DNA of 11,117 bases, from contig QWRL01000068.1 of assembly GCA_003670425.1 (NCBI GenBank), positions 1 to 11,117 of the forward strand, read 5' to 3'. How positions within the stretch are numbered: position 1 is the stretch's first letter; the number at the start of each line of letters is the position of its first letter. The notes beneath the pieces are model-generated. The model had not been told where the DNA came from, ran no database searches, and was given only the letters and a program-made list of their open reading frames with translations. The translations under genes and the position numbers were made by a program. This document shows, one piece after another, positions 1 through 7,405 of this stretch. This stretch comes from Chloroflexota bacterium. GTDB lineage: Bacteria; Chloroflexota; Anaerolineae; Anaerolineales; UBA11657.

Positions 1-2
1 TA

Positions 3-143
3 CTGCTTCCGGAATTTGCAGATGCAAGTGAGCTGCGGCTTGCGCTGCGCGCAGCGCAGATCTTCGGGCGGCGTTCCAGTTTGGCCGTGCACCTTGCATC
101 CAGCTGGGCGTCATTGCGCAGCCACGCCGGTGGTAAACTCTGA
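3..143 (+). CDS. C-terminal fragment of an unrecognised protein
   Basis: Reading frame 3 is open from the left edge to a TGA at 141-143, giving 46 residues that begin LLPEFADASELRLALRAAQ and end SHAGGKL. The composition looks like a soluble alpha-helical protein tail, and third codon positions are fairly GC-rich, as in the neighbouring genes. The gene's start lies outside the window and no family can be named from this tail. It ends 5 bases before tRNA-Arg. Another frame is also open here but runs straight through the tRNA gene, so it is less credible. A fragment this short could be open by chance. Confidence 0.45.
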   Translation: MLPEFADASELRLALRAAQIFGRRSSLAVHLASSWASLRSHAGGKL

Positions 144-148
144 AGCAC

Positions 149-221
149 GTCTCCGTAGCTCAGTGGATAGAGCGCTTGCCTCCGGAGCAAGAAGTCGCAG
201 GTTCAAGTCCTGCCGGGGACA
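149..221 (+). tRNA. tRNA-Arg (anticodon CCG)
   Basis: A complete 73-nt cloverleaf is visible. The acceptor stem GTCTCCG (149-155) pairs with CGGGGAC (214-220) with one G-T pair, and A221 is the discriminator. The D stem is GCTC/GAGC, the anticodon stem is CTTGC (175-179) with GCAAG (187-191), and the loop CTCCGGA places anticodon CCG at 182-184, which reads the arginine codon CGG. The T stem is GCAGG/CCTGC around TTCAAGT. CCA is not encoded (CTC follows A221), so it must be added after transcription. A weak -10-like TAAACT at 133-138 could be its promoter, but no convincing -35 was found. Confidence 0.96.
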
Positions 222-303
222 CTCGCCACTCTTTGTCACCGAGTTAATGGCTGCGCGGCACAGTCTGCGGCGCACTTAAGCGCCACACCAAACCACACCT
301 AAC

Positions 304-645
304 CTAAGGCGCCCGCGTGCGCACGGGCATCAGCGTCAATTGCACAGCCGGCTTTGGGGCAAGGCGCGTGGCCAAAATACTGCCCGGCGGCTTGGGGAAA
401 CTACATTCCACGCGCATGCGTCCGTTGCTTTGGCGCACCGGCCGGCACAACGCCCGCCCGCTTGCCAAAAACGGCGTAGGAGTTATTGTGGCCGTGCCCG
501 CTGCCGCAATCTGCCGACCAGTGCGTGCGGCCGATGCAGCCCCAGCCACAAAGACCTGGCTACTCAACCACAGCGCGATTAGCAACCCGGCCAGCACTGC
601 GTTCTTGCAGCGCACCGCACTAAGGCTGCGCATCCATTTTGACAT
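304..645 (-). CDS. small putative secreted or membrane-anchored protein, unknown function
   Basis: The product is 113 aa. Residues 1-13 are basic (MSKWMRSLSAVRC), followed by a hydrophobic segment at about residues 16-35 (AVLAGLLIALWLSSQVFVAG) and an Ala-rich stretch ending in ASA around residue 39. This matches a signal peptide with a possible AxA cleavage site, or an N-terminal anchor. The remaining ~70 residues contain two cysteines 13 apart (LCRP and VECSF) that could form a disulphide after export, and end in a basic, proline-containing tail. No family is recognised. The ATG at 645 is preceded by only a weak purine stretch (AGAG). The gene is divergent from the helicase with 97 bases between starts. 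A similar-length overlapping frame exists on the + strand, but it has no signal-peptide logic and was not chosen. Confidence 0.5.
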   Translation of the reverse strand: MSKWMRSLSAVRCKNAVLAGLLIALWLSSQVFVAGAASAARTGRQIAAAGTATITPTPFLASGRALCRPVRQSNGRMRVECSFPKPPGSILATRLAPKPAVQLTLMPVRTRAP

Positions 646-727
646 TGCTGCTCTATTTTAGTTGCAAGCATTCACTTTTGTACGCCGTTGCCGCGGCCTT
701 TGGGAAATTAAGTTGCGCTGCTAAAAT

Positions 728-741
728 GGAGGCGCGCCTCC
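728..741 (+). promoter_or_regulatory. perfect 14-bp palindrome containing the helicase ribosome-binding site
   Basis: GGAGGCGCGCCTCC is its own reverse complement. Its left arm is a strong Shine-Dalgarno sequence (GGAGG, 728-732) placed 10 bases before the helicase ATG at 743. In RNA the right arm (CCTCC) could pair with the Shine-Dalgarno, either within one transcript (strained, as there is almost no loop) or between two molecules. As DNA it could be a dimeric protein-binding site. Which of these applies, if any, is inference. Confidence 0.55.
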
Positions 742-742
742 G

Positions 743-2932
743 ATGGAAACAAGCAGTCGTCTGAACCCGCAGCAGCTGCGCGCTGTCACCGCGCCCGCTG
801 GCCCGGTGCTCGTGCTGGCCGGGCCGGGCTCGGGCAAGACGGCCGTGCTCACGGAGCGCGTGGCGCATCTTGTGCAGCACGGCACACCCGCGCATCGCGT
901 GATGGCCGTCACCTTCACCAACAAAGCAGCCAAGCAAATGCGCGAGCGCATCGGCACGCAGTTGGGCGTGCCGCTCGCGGGCAACTGGGTGGGCACATTT
1001 CACGCCACCTGTGCGCGCATTTTGCGGCGCGAAGCGGATGCGCTGCAGGCAGCCACCGGGCTTGAGCTCACGCGCGACTTTGCCATCTACGACACCGCCG
1101 ACCAGGTGGCTTTGCTCAAGCAGGCCAGCCAGCACCTGAACATAGACGAGAAGCGCTTCCCGCCGCAGCGCCTGCTGGGCGCCATCTCGCGCGCCAAAAA
1201 TGAAATGGTGCTGGCTGCGGACTTTCTGCCCGACAGCTACCTGAACGAGGTTGTGGCGCGCGTTTACGTGCGCTATCAGCAATTGCTTGGCGAAAACAAC
1301 GCAGCCGACTTTGATGACTTGTTGCTGCATACTGCGCAGTTGTTCCAGCGGGTGCCGGAAGCGCTCGAGCGCTGCCAGCGCCAGTTTGAGCATGTGCTGG
1401 TAGACGAATTTCAGGACACGAATCTTGTGCAGTACCGCGTTGTGCAGCTGCTGTCTGCCATTCACGATTGCCTGTATGTGGTGGGCGACCCGGATCAATC
1501 CATTTACAGCTGGCGCGGTGCGGACCACCGCAACGTGCTCCGCTTTGAAAAAGATCATCCAGGTGCGCTTGTGATTCTGCTTGAGCAAAACTACCGCTCC
1601 CCGCAAAACATTCTCGACGCGGCAATGGCGGTCATCGACCGCAATCCGCAGCGCACACGCAAGCAGCTCTTTACCGAGCGGCGCGATGGAACGCCAATTG
1701 TGCTGCACGAGGCCTACGATCCGGCGGATGAGGCGAAGTGGGTGCTCGAACGCATCGCAACGCTGACCGCCGGTGGCACGCCGCCCGGCGATTGTGCCAT
1801 CATGTACCGCACGAATGCACAGTCACGCGCACTGGAAGACGAGTTTGTGCGTGCGCGCCTGCCATACCGCCTCGTGGGCGCCACGCGCTTCTACCAGCGC
1901 CGCGAGGTAAAGGACTTGCTCGCCTTTCTGCGCCTGGTGCAAAATCCGCGCGACAGCGTGAGCCTGATGCGTGTGATTAATACGCCGCCGCGCGGCGTGG
2001 GCGCAAAGGCGGTTGAAACGCTGCAACAGTGCGCGGCGGCTGCCGGCAGCACACCTGCGCTGGTGCTGCTGGAACTGGGCGCTGATGGCGACGCAAGCCC
2101 GCATCAGGCAGCCATAGCCGGCCGCGCCGCCCGTGCGCTCACAGATTTTGGGCGCCTGCTTGTGCGCTGGATTGCAGAGAGCCAGCAGCTCACCCTGCCC
2201 AAGCTTATAAATTTAATTACTGAGTCCAGCGGTTATGCTGCGTTCATCAATGACGGCTCGGTGGAAGGCGACGAACGCTGGGCCAACGTACTCGAGTTGC
2301 GCAGCGTGGCCACCGAGAGCCCGGCGGAAAGCTTGACGCAATTCTTGCAGGATGTGGCGCTGGTGTCCGAAGTGGACGACCTGCCCGAAGGCTCGGGCGG
2401 TGCGCCCACGCTGCTCACGCTGCACGCCGCCAAGGGACTGGAGTTTGGTGTGGTGTTCCTGGTGGGGCTGGAGGACGGCTTGCTGCCGCACAGCCGCTCA
2501 CTGGAAGACCCCACGGGCATGGAAGAAGAGCGGCGCCTCATGTATGTTGGCCTCACACGCGCCAAGCATCGGCTGCTGCTCTCCTACACTTTTCGGCGCA
2601 ACAACTTTGGCGAGTTTAGTGGCAGCCTGCCCTCGCGCTTCCTGAAAGATATTCCCGCTGCGCTGCTTGAGGGCCGCGTGCCGGCCCGCGAAGGCGAACG
2701 GCGCAGTGCTGCCCAAGCCACTGCCTGGGCCAGCACACCCGCGGCAGTGCGCTCCGCCCCCAGCGCAGTTTTTCAAACCGGGCAGCGTGTCTCACATCCT
2801 GATTTTGGCGCGGGCGTGGTAATTGAAAGCAAGCCAATGGGCGGGGATGAAATGACAACCGTGGCATTTGAAAAAGCCGGCCTGCGCAAGATCATGGCGC
2901 GCGTGGGCAAGCTCAAAGCGCTGCCGGCGTGA
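743..2932 (+). CDS. pcrA: UvrD/PcrA-type ATP-dependent DNA helicase (superfamily 1A)
   Basis: This 729-aa 3'-to-5' DNA helicase is expected to act in nucleotide excision repair, replication-fork maintenance and removal of recombination filaments. All SF1A motifs are present in order: the Q-motif region LNPQQ (7-11), Walker A GPGSGKT (27-33), motif Ia TFTNKAAKQM (57-66), Walker B DEFQDTN (221-227), motif III GDPDQSIYSWRGA (248-260), motif IV NYRS (283-286), motif V TLHAAKGLEF (559-568) and motif VI VGLTRAK (602-608). A low-complexity linker (about 640-675) leads to the C-terminal Tudor-like domain, visible as GQRVSHPDFGAGVV (680-693), which in PcrA binds RNA polymerase. Length and this tail favour PcrA over Rep. 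The ATG at 743 has GGAGG 10 bases upstream and places the Q motif at the usual distance. galE follows after 95 bases on the same strand. Confidence 0.95.
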   Translation: METSSRLNPQQLRAVTAPAGPVLVLAGPGSGKTAVLTERVAHLVQHGTPAHRVMAVTFTNKAAKQMRERIGTQLGVPLAGNWVGTFHATCARILRREADALQAATGLELTRDFAIYDTADQVALLKQASQHLNIDEKRFPPQRLLGAISRAKNEMVLAADFLPDSYLNEVVARVYVRYQQLLGENNAADFDDLLLHTAQLFQRVPEALERCQRQFEHVLVDEFQDTNLVQYRVVQLLSAIHDCLYVVGDPDQSIYSWRGADHRNVLRFEKDHPGALVILLEQNYRSPQNILDAAMAVIDRNPQRTRKQLFTERRDGTPIVLHEAYDPADEAKWVLERIATLTAGGTPPGDCAIMYRTNAQSRALEDEFVRARLPYRLVGATRFYQRREVKDLLAFLRLVQNPRDSVSLMRVINTPPRGVGAKAVETLQQCAAAAGSTPALVLLELGADGDASPHQAAIAGRAARALTDFGRLLVRWIAESQQLTLPKLINLITESSGYAAFINDGSVEGDERWANVLELRSVATESPAESLTQFLQDVALVSEVDDLPEGSGGAPTLLTLHAAKGLEFGVVFLVGLEDGLLPHSRSLEDPTGMEEERRLMYVGLTRAKHRLLLSYTFRRNNFGEFSGSLPSRFLKDIPAALLEGRVPAREGERRSAAQATAWASTPAAVRSAPSAVFQTGQRVSHPDFGAGVVIESKPMGGDEMTTVAFEKAGLRKIMARVGKLKALPA

Positions 2933-2980
2933 AGCGCTTGCGAATGCACCAGTCAGCAATCACCCGCCGCCAGCCGGCTC

Positions 2981-2996
2981 GCTGCCTTTTGGCAGC
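2981..2996 (+). other. short hairpin between the helicase gene and galE
   Basis: GCTGCC (2981-2986), a TTTT loop and GGCAGC (2991-2996) form a perfect 6-bp stem in the 95-base gap. No T-run follows, so it is not a standard intrinsic terminator. It could be an RNA-stability or pausing hairpin, or chance. The gap shows no clear promoter and galE has no strong Shine-Dalgarno, so I cannot tell whether pcrA and galE are cotranscribed. Confidence 0.3.
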
Positions 2997-3027
2997 TGCT
3001 GCCCGCGTGCGCAGCGCCAGCTAACGC

Positions 3028-4008
3028 ATGCGCATCTTTCTCACCGGCGGCGCGGGCTACATTGGCGGCACCACGTGTGCAGCGCTGCTGCAAGCCGGCC
3101 ACCAAGTCACGGTCTACGACAACCTCTCGCGCGGGCACCGCACTGCAATCCCGGCCGGCGCGCATTTCATTCAAGGGGATCTGGAGGACCGGGCGGCACT
3201 TGCAGCCGCACTGGGCAGCGCCAACTTTGAAGCCGTGCTGCACTTTGCCGCGCTGATCGAAGCCGGCGAATCAATGCAGCAGCCCGCGCGCTATTTTCGC
3301 AACAACACCAGCGGATCACTCAATCTCATCGAAGCCGCCATAAATGCCGGCAGCTTGAAGTTTGTATTTTCATCCACCGCTGCGGTCTATGCCAGCAGTC
3401 CGGATCCACTGACGGAAGACAGCCCGTTGCAGCCCGCAAACGTTTATGGCGAAACCAAGTTGATGATTGAGCGCATGCTGCACTGGCACAATCAAGTGCA
3501 CGGCCTGCGCTACGCCGCCTTGCGCTACTTCAACGCCTGTGGCGCGCTGCCCGGCCGCGGCGAAGCGCACCAGCCGGAGACGCACCTCATTCCGCGCCTG
3601 ATGCAGGTGGCACTCGGGCAGCAGGCAGCCTTCTCCATCCACGGCACAGATTACGCCACACCGGACGGCACTTGCATTCGCGACTACATTCATATTGCAG
3701 ACCTCGCCGCTGCGCATCTAATGGCACTGCAGGCGCTTGGCACTCAGCCGGCGCTCACCTATAACCTTGGCAGCGGACACGGCTATTCGGTGCGCCAGCT
3801 GCTGGAGCGGGCGCGCGCCATCACCGGCCACACCATTCCCGCAGTAGAGGCGCCGCGCCGCGCCGGCGATGCAGCGCGGCTGGTTGCACAACCTGACAAA
3901 ATTGGGCGCGAGCTGGGCTGGCACGCGCAACACTCGGATCTGGATGGCATTCTCACCACCGCGTGGGACTGGCATCGCAGCCACCCGCACGGCTACCCCG
4001 CTGCCTGA
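3028..4008 (+). CDS. galE: UDP-glucose 4-epimerase
   Basis: This 326-aa cytoplasmic short-chain dehydrogenase/reductase interconverts UDP-glucose and UDP-galactose, supplying the Leloir pathway and UDP-galactose for surface sugars. The N-terminal Rossmann motif is TGGAGYIGG (6-14), followed by VYDNLSRGH (29-37), where the NAD adenosine ribose is held. The catalytic elements are SST (115-117) and YGETK, with Tyr140 and Lys144 forming YxxxK. RYFNACGA (166-173) followed by HQPETHLIPRLM is the family's substrate-binding region. Length is close to the usual ~330 aa. The ATG at 3028 puts the Gly-rich motif at the expected place, although no good Shine-Dalgarno precedes it. The MFS gene starts 8 bases after its stop, which suggests cotranscription. 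A related NDP-sugar epimerase activity cannot be excluded from sequence alone. Confidence 0.92.
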   Translation: MRIFLTGGAGYIGGTTCAALLQAGHQVTVYDNLSRGHRTAIPAGAHFIQGDLEDRAALAAALGSANFEAVLHFAALIEAGESMQQPARYFRNNTSGSLNLIEAAINAGSLKFVFSSTAAVYASSPDPLTEDSPLQPANVYGETKLMIERMLHWHNQVHGLRYAALRYFNACGALPGRGEAHQPETHLIPRLMQVALGQQAAFSIHGTDYATPDGTCIRDYIHIADLAAAHLMALQALGTQPALTYNLGSGHGYSVRQLLERARAITGHTIPAVEAPRRAGDAARLVAQPDKIGRELGWHAQHSDLDGILTTAWDWHRSHPHGYPAA

Positions 4009-4015
4009 TTCTGCA

Positions 4016-5251
4016 ATGGAAGCAAACCAACCGCCGCGCAGCGGCGCGTCGATGAATGTGCAGGTATTGGTGGCAACTGCCGCACGGCTTGTGCTCAATA
4101 CTGCGCTGCGCATGCCCTACCCATATTTGCCGGTGTTCAGCCGCGGCCTCGGTGTGCCCGTGCCGCGCCTGATCGAGCTGCTGAGTATTCGATCCGCACT
4201 GGCAGTGGGCGCGCCATTGCTTGCGCAGCTGCCGGACCGCTTTGGCCGGCGGCGCATGATGTACCTTGCACTTGCCGTGTTCAGCGGGGCAATGGCGTTC
4301 ATTGCGCTGTGGCCGGGCTTGATTGCGCTGGCTGTTGGATCAGTGCTTGGGCTCGCAGCCAAAATTCTCTTCGACACCTCTGTTCAAAGCTATATTGGCG
4401 AGCGGGTGCCCTACGCGCACCGTGGCCGGGTGATGGCTTTCCTTGAGCTCAGTTGGTCGGGCGCCTTCTTTTTTGGTTTGCCGGTGGTTGGCTGGCTGCT
4501 GGTCAATGCAGCTTCACCGGCCGATGCGTGGCGGGCACCTTTCGGCCCGCTGGCAGTGCTGGGTCTGCTGGCAGCTGCCGTGCTGTGGCTGGTGATGCCG
4601 CACGACCCGCCCCGAGCGCATGCCAGTGCACGCACTGCCGGCCCGGGCTGGGCACAGGTGCTGCGCAACCCACGCGTACTTGGCGGCCTTGCCGTGGGCG
4701 TGCTGATATCTGGTGCCAACGAGAATCTCAGTGTGGTGTTTGGAACGTGGCTCGAGGGCAGCTTTGCGCTGGCGCTGACGGCCATCGGCCTGGCCACCGC
4801 GGTGATTGGGGTTGCCGAGCTGCTCGGTGAGGGCGGCGTAATGGTGCTCTCTGACCGCCTGGGCAAGCGCCGGGCGGGCATTTGGGGTCTTGTGGCCAGC
4901 ATTGGGGCTTACGCTGTCTTGCCGGCCTTAGGCCGCACCCTGCCCGGCGCACTCAGCGGTCTCTTTCTTGTCTATCTCTCATTCGAGTTCACGCTCGTCA
5001 CCCTTATCCCACTCATGAGCGAAACCATGCCAGATGCTCGTGCGCATGTCATGAGCGCATTTATGGCATCGCATGCGGTGGGGCGCATGCTGGGCGCGCT
5101 GGTGGGCGGCCGGCTGCTGGCTGCGGGTATCAGCAGCACCGGTCTTGTTTCAGCTGCCTTAAACGTGGTGGCTTTGGGAATACTGCTGGCGTGGGTTCGG
5201 GAGGACAGCGACCCGCGCGAACTTGTGCCGATCGACTTCCCCCGGAAATAA
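4016..5251 (+). CDS. MFS (major facilitator superfamily) transporter
   Basis: From the ATG at 4016 the product is 411 aa, an integral membrane protein with about 12 hydrophobic helices in two halves. The signature MFS motif A lies in the loop after helix 2 (DRFGRRR, 74-80) and its echo in the second half is DRLGKRR (280-286). A hydrophilic central stretch (about 194-220) fits the loop between helices 6 and 7. The substrate cannot be told; sugar or drug efflux are both possible, and the neighbouring galE is only weak context. The frame is open back to 3869 inside galE, but that would add a hydrophilic segment overlapping galE and is unlikely. The ATG at 4052 (399 aa) is a good alternative start, since neither has a clear Shine-Dalgarno. 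Its stop overlaps the first base of the terminator stem. Confidence 0.85.
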   Translation: MEANQPPRSGASMNVQVLVATAARLVLNTALRMPYPYLPVFSRGLGVPVPRLIELLSIRSALAVGAPLLAQLPDRFGRRRMMYLALAVFSGAMAFIALWPGLIALAVGSVLGLAAKILFDTSVQSYIGERVPYAHRGRVMAFLELSWSGAFFFGLPVVGWLLVNAASPADAWRAPFGPLAVLGLLAAAVLWLVMPHDPPRAHASARTAGPGWAQVLRNPRVLGGLAVGVLISGANENLSVVFGTWLEGSFALALTAIGLATAVIGVAELLGEGGVMVLSDRLGKRRAGIWGLVASIGAYAVLPALGRTLPGALSGLFLVYLSFEFTLVTLIPLMSETMPDARAHVMSAFMASHAVGRMLGALVGGRLLAAGISSTGLVSAALNVVALGILLAWVREDSDPRELVPIDFPRK

Positions 5252-5280
5252 AAAAGCCCTCCGAATACGGAGGGCTTTTT
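5251..5280. terminator. bidirectional intrinsic terminator between MFS gene and groEL
   Basis: AAAAAGCCCTCCG (5251-5263), loop AATA, then CGGAGGGCTTTTT (5268-5280) form a perfect 13-bp inverted repeat whose GC core is flanked by A on the left and T on the right. Both strands therefore give a hairpin followed by a U-run. It sits between two convergent genes: it overlaps the MFS stop codon and lies 15 bases beyond the groEL stop, so it should end transcription from both sides. Confidence 0.95.
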
Positions 5281-5295
5281 GCGATTGAACGCGGC

Positions 5296-6951
5296 TTAGT
5301 AATCCATTCCGCCGCCGCCGCCACCGGGCGGCATCATCGGCGACTTCTTGTCCTCTGGCGCATCGGTGATCAGCGCCTCAGTAGTGAGGATCATGGCGGC
5401 AATCGAAGCGGCATTCTCAAGCGCGCCGCGCGTTACCTTGGCCGGATCAATGATGCCGGCGGCTACCATGTCCAAGTACTGCTCGCTAATCACGTCATAG
5501 CCAATGTTCTTGCCATGCTTCTTGTCCGCAGCCTGATGCCGGCGCACAGTGTCAATGATCACAGAGCCATCCTGGCCGGCATTCGACGCGATCTTGCGGA
5601 TCGGCGCCTCAAGTGCACGCTTCAGGATCCTGACGCCCGCCTGCGCATCCTCGTGCTCCATGGTCACCTTGTCCAGTGCCGGAATTGCATTCAGCAATGC
5701 CACACCGCCGCCTGGAACGATGCCCTCTTCCACCGCAGCGCGCGTGGCCGAAAGCGCATCTTCAACGCGGTGCTTCTTTTCCTTCAGCTCAACTTCGGTG
5801 GCTGCGCCGACGCGGATGACTGCCACGCCGCCGCTCAGTTTGGCGAGGCGCTCCTGCAGCTTCTCTTTGTCGTAGTCAGAAGTGCTCTTGTCGATCTCAA
5901 CCTTGATCTCCTCGATGCGGCCCTTGATCTTCTTCTCGGCGCCCTTGCCGTCAATGACGGTGGTGTCATCCTTGGTGGAAACAACCTTCGACGCGCGGCC
6001 GAGGTCTGCAACGGTTGTGCTCTCCAGTTTGCGGCCCAGCTCATCGGTGATGACGGTTCCGCCGGTCAGCACTGCAATGTCCTGCAGCATGGCCTTGCGG
6101 CGATCACCAAAGCCCGGCGCCTTCACTGCCAGCGCGTTCAGCATGCCGCGCATCTTGTTGAGCACCAGTGTGGCCAGCGCTTCGCCGTCCACATCCTCGC
6201 AGATGATGACCAGATCGCGCTTGCCAATCTGCACCAGCTTCTCCAGCAACGGCACAATGTCCGCAGCCGCAGAGATCTTCTTGTCGTGAATCAGGATGTA
6301 GGGGTCGTTGATTACCGCCTCCATCGACTCAGGCGCGGTGACGAAGTAAGGCGAGATGTAGCCGCGGTCAAACTCCATGCCGTCCACGTACTCGGTCTCA
6401 AAAGCCAAGCCCTTGGACTCTTCAACCGTGATCACGCCGTCCTTGCCCACCTTGTCCATCACTTCAGAAATCAAACGGCCGATCTCGGTGTCCGCCGCGG
6501 AAATCGAAGCCACGGAGGCAATCTCTTCCTTGGTTGTGATTTTCTTGGCCTGCGCCTTGATGCTCGCAACCACAGCAGCGGTTCCAGCCTGCAGACCGCG
6601 CTTGACCATCATCGGGTTGAGGCCGGCCGAGGCCAGCTTCAAGCCTTCGGTCACAATCGCCTGCGCCAGGACCGTGGAAGTGGTGGTGCCGTCACCAGCA
6701 ATGTCATTCGTCTTGGTTGCGGCCTGCGCCAGCAGCTGCGCGCCCATATTCTCAAATGGATCCTCGAGGGTGATGTCCTTGGCAACCGTCACACCGTCAT
6801 GTGTCACTGTCGGCGCGCCGAACTTCTTGTCCAGCGCTACGTTGCGGCCTTTCGGGCCCAGCGTCGTCGCCACTGCATTTGCAAGCTGGTCGATGCCAGA
6901 CTTCAGTTTGCGTCGCGCGTCTTCGTCAAATATCAAAATTTTTGCAGCCAT
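5296..6951 (-). CDS. groEL: chaperonin GroEL (Hsp60)
   Basis: This 551-aa group I chaperonin subunit forms the double heptameric ring that folds cytosolic proteins with GroES and ATP. It begins MAAKILIFDEDARRKLKSG and carries the ATP-site segments TLGPKGRNV (30-38) and GDGTTTSTV (86-94, with catalytic Asp87 as in E. coli). The C-terminal equatorial signature AAVEEGIVPGGG is also present. Length matches the family (548 in E. coli). The Gly-rich tail ends PPGGGGGGMDY instead of the classical GGM repeats. The start is supported by AAAGGA (6960-6965), 8 bases upstream of the ATG. It lies 44 bases after groES with no promoter visible between, so it belongs to the CIRCE-controlled groESL operon. 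A very long open frame on the opposite strand is a shadow of this gene. Confidence 0.98.
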   Translation of the reverse strand: MAAKILIFDEDARRKLKSGIDQLANAVATTLGPKGRNVALDKKFGAPTVTHDGVTVAKDITLEDPFENMGAQLLAQAATKTNDIAGDGTTTSTVLAQAIVTEGLKLASAGLNPMMVKRGLQAGTAAVVASIKAQAKKITTKEEIASVASISAADTEIGRLISEVMDKVGKDGVITVEESKGLAFETEYVDGMEFDRGYISPYFVTAPESMEAVINDPYILIHDKKISAAADIVPLLEKLVQIGKRDLVIICEDVDGEALATLVLNKMRGMLNALAVKAPGFGDRRKAMLQDIAVLTGGTVITDELGRKLESTTVADLGRASKVVSTKDDTTVIDGKGAEKKIKGRIEEIKVEIDKSTSDYDKEKLQERLAKLSGGVAVIRVGAATEVELKEKKHRVEDALSATRAAVEEGIVPGGGVALLNAIPALDKVTMEHEDAQAGVRILKRALEAPIRKIASNAGQDGSVIIDTVRRHQAADKKHGKNIGYDVISEQYLDMVAAGIIDPAKVTRGALENAASIAAMILTTEALITDAPEDKKSPMMPPGGGGGGMDY

Positions 6952-6995
6952 TGTTCAAATCCTTTCTTGTTGATTGATTATGCGCCTGATCTGTA

Positions 6996-7304
6996 TCAGG
7001 ACAGAACGATCGCCAAAACATCCGCTTCCTTCAGAATCAGAAGCTTCTTGTCGTCGATCTTGATTTCGGTGCCGGCGTACTTTGCAAAAAGCACCGTGTC
7101 ACCCACCGCCACATCCATCGGGACGCGGCTGCCCTTCTCATCACGCGAGCCCGGGCCAGCAGCCAGCACTTTGCCCTTCTGCGGCTTCTCCTTTGCCGTC
7201 TCCGGCAGCACGATACCGCTCAGGGTCACATCGTCCTGCTCGATCGGTTCAATAATCAAGCGCTCGCCCAACGGTTTCAAATTCACGGACTGTTTCTTCG
7301 ACAT
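6996..7304 (-). CDS. groES: co-chaperonin GroES (Hsp10)
   Basis: This 102-aa co-chaperonin forms the heptameric lid of the GroEL folding chamber. The fold is recognisable from KPLGERLIIEPIEQDD (10-25), the mobile loop containing SGIVLPETAKEKP with the hydrophobic GroEL-binding tripeptide IVL, and the later GDTVLFAKYAGTEIKID and LLILKEADVLAIV strands. The ATG at 7304 follows GGAGG (7312-7316) with a 7-base spacer. It is the first gene of the groES-groEL operon. The 5' UTR of about 65 bases starts at or near the CIRCE operator. Confidence 0.97.
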   Translation of the reverse strand: MSKKQSVNLKPLGERLIIEPIEQDDVTLSGIVLPETAKEKPQKGKVLAAGPGSRDEKGSRVPMDVAVGDTVLFAKYAGTEIKIDDKKLLILKEADVLAIVLS

Positions 7305-7342
7305 TTGTTTGCCTCCATCAAATTTTTGACTTTATTGAATAA

Positions 7343-7369
7343 TTAGCACTCCCGTCACTTGAGTGCTAA
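7343..7369 (-). promoter_or_regulatory. CIRCE operator (HrcA binding site) of groESL
   Basis: TTAGCACTC (7343-7351), a 9-base spacer and GAGTGCTAA (7361-7369) form a perfect match to the CIRCE consensus. CIRCE is the operator of the heat-shock repressor HrcA, whose activity depends on GroEL. It lies immediately downstream of the -10 box, so HrcA would block transcription start. The hrcA gene itself is not in this window. Confidence 0.97.
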
Positions 7370-7376
7370 CGACCTG

Positions 7377-7405
7377 ATGATATTCTCGGAATATGGCGCT
7401 GTCAA
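7377..7405 (-). promoter_or_regulatory. housekeeping sigma-factor promoter of groESL
   Basis: Read on the - strand, the -35 box is TTGACA (7405-7400), a perfect consensus. A 17-base spacer follows, then the -10 box TATCAT (7382-7377). Transcription should start around 7370, at the edge of CIRCE. This is the strongest vegetative-type promoter in the window. Confidence 0.9.

Noticed and set aside
16..279. 87-codon + strand frame across the left edge
   Set aside because: It runs through the whole tRNA-Arg gene; the frame ending at 143 just before the tRNA is more plausible.
265..285. GGCGC-ACTTAA-GCGCC hairpin after tRNA-Arg as a terminator
   Set aside because: The stem is only 5 bp and neither strand has a T-run after it.
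149..303. tRNA-Arg as an attachment site of an integrated element
   Set aside because: No integrase, no repeat of the tRNA 3' end and no shift in composition is visible in the window.
653..1708. 351-codon open frame on the - strand opposite the helicase
   Set aside because: It lies entirely antisense to conserved helicase motifs and shows no family features; it is a shadow frame.
3869..4015. N-terminal extension of the MFS transporter back into galE
   Set aside because: It would add 49 hydrophilic residues overlapping the galE C-terminus. The membrane protein proper begins after the ATG at 4016 or 4052.
4882..7329. 815-codon open frame on the + strand opposite groEL and groES
   Set aside because: It is antisense to two unmistakable conserved genes and shows no recognisable domain. 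It also crosses the terminator at 5251-5280. GC-rich codon bias on one strand commonly leaves the opposite strand open.
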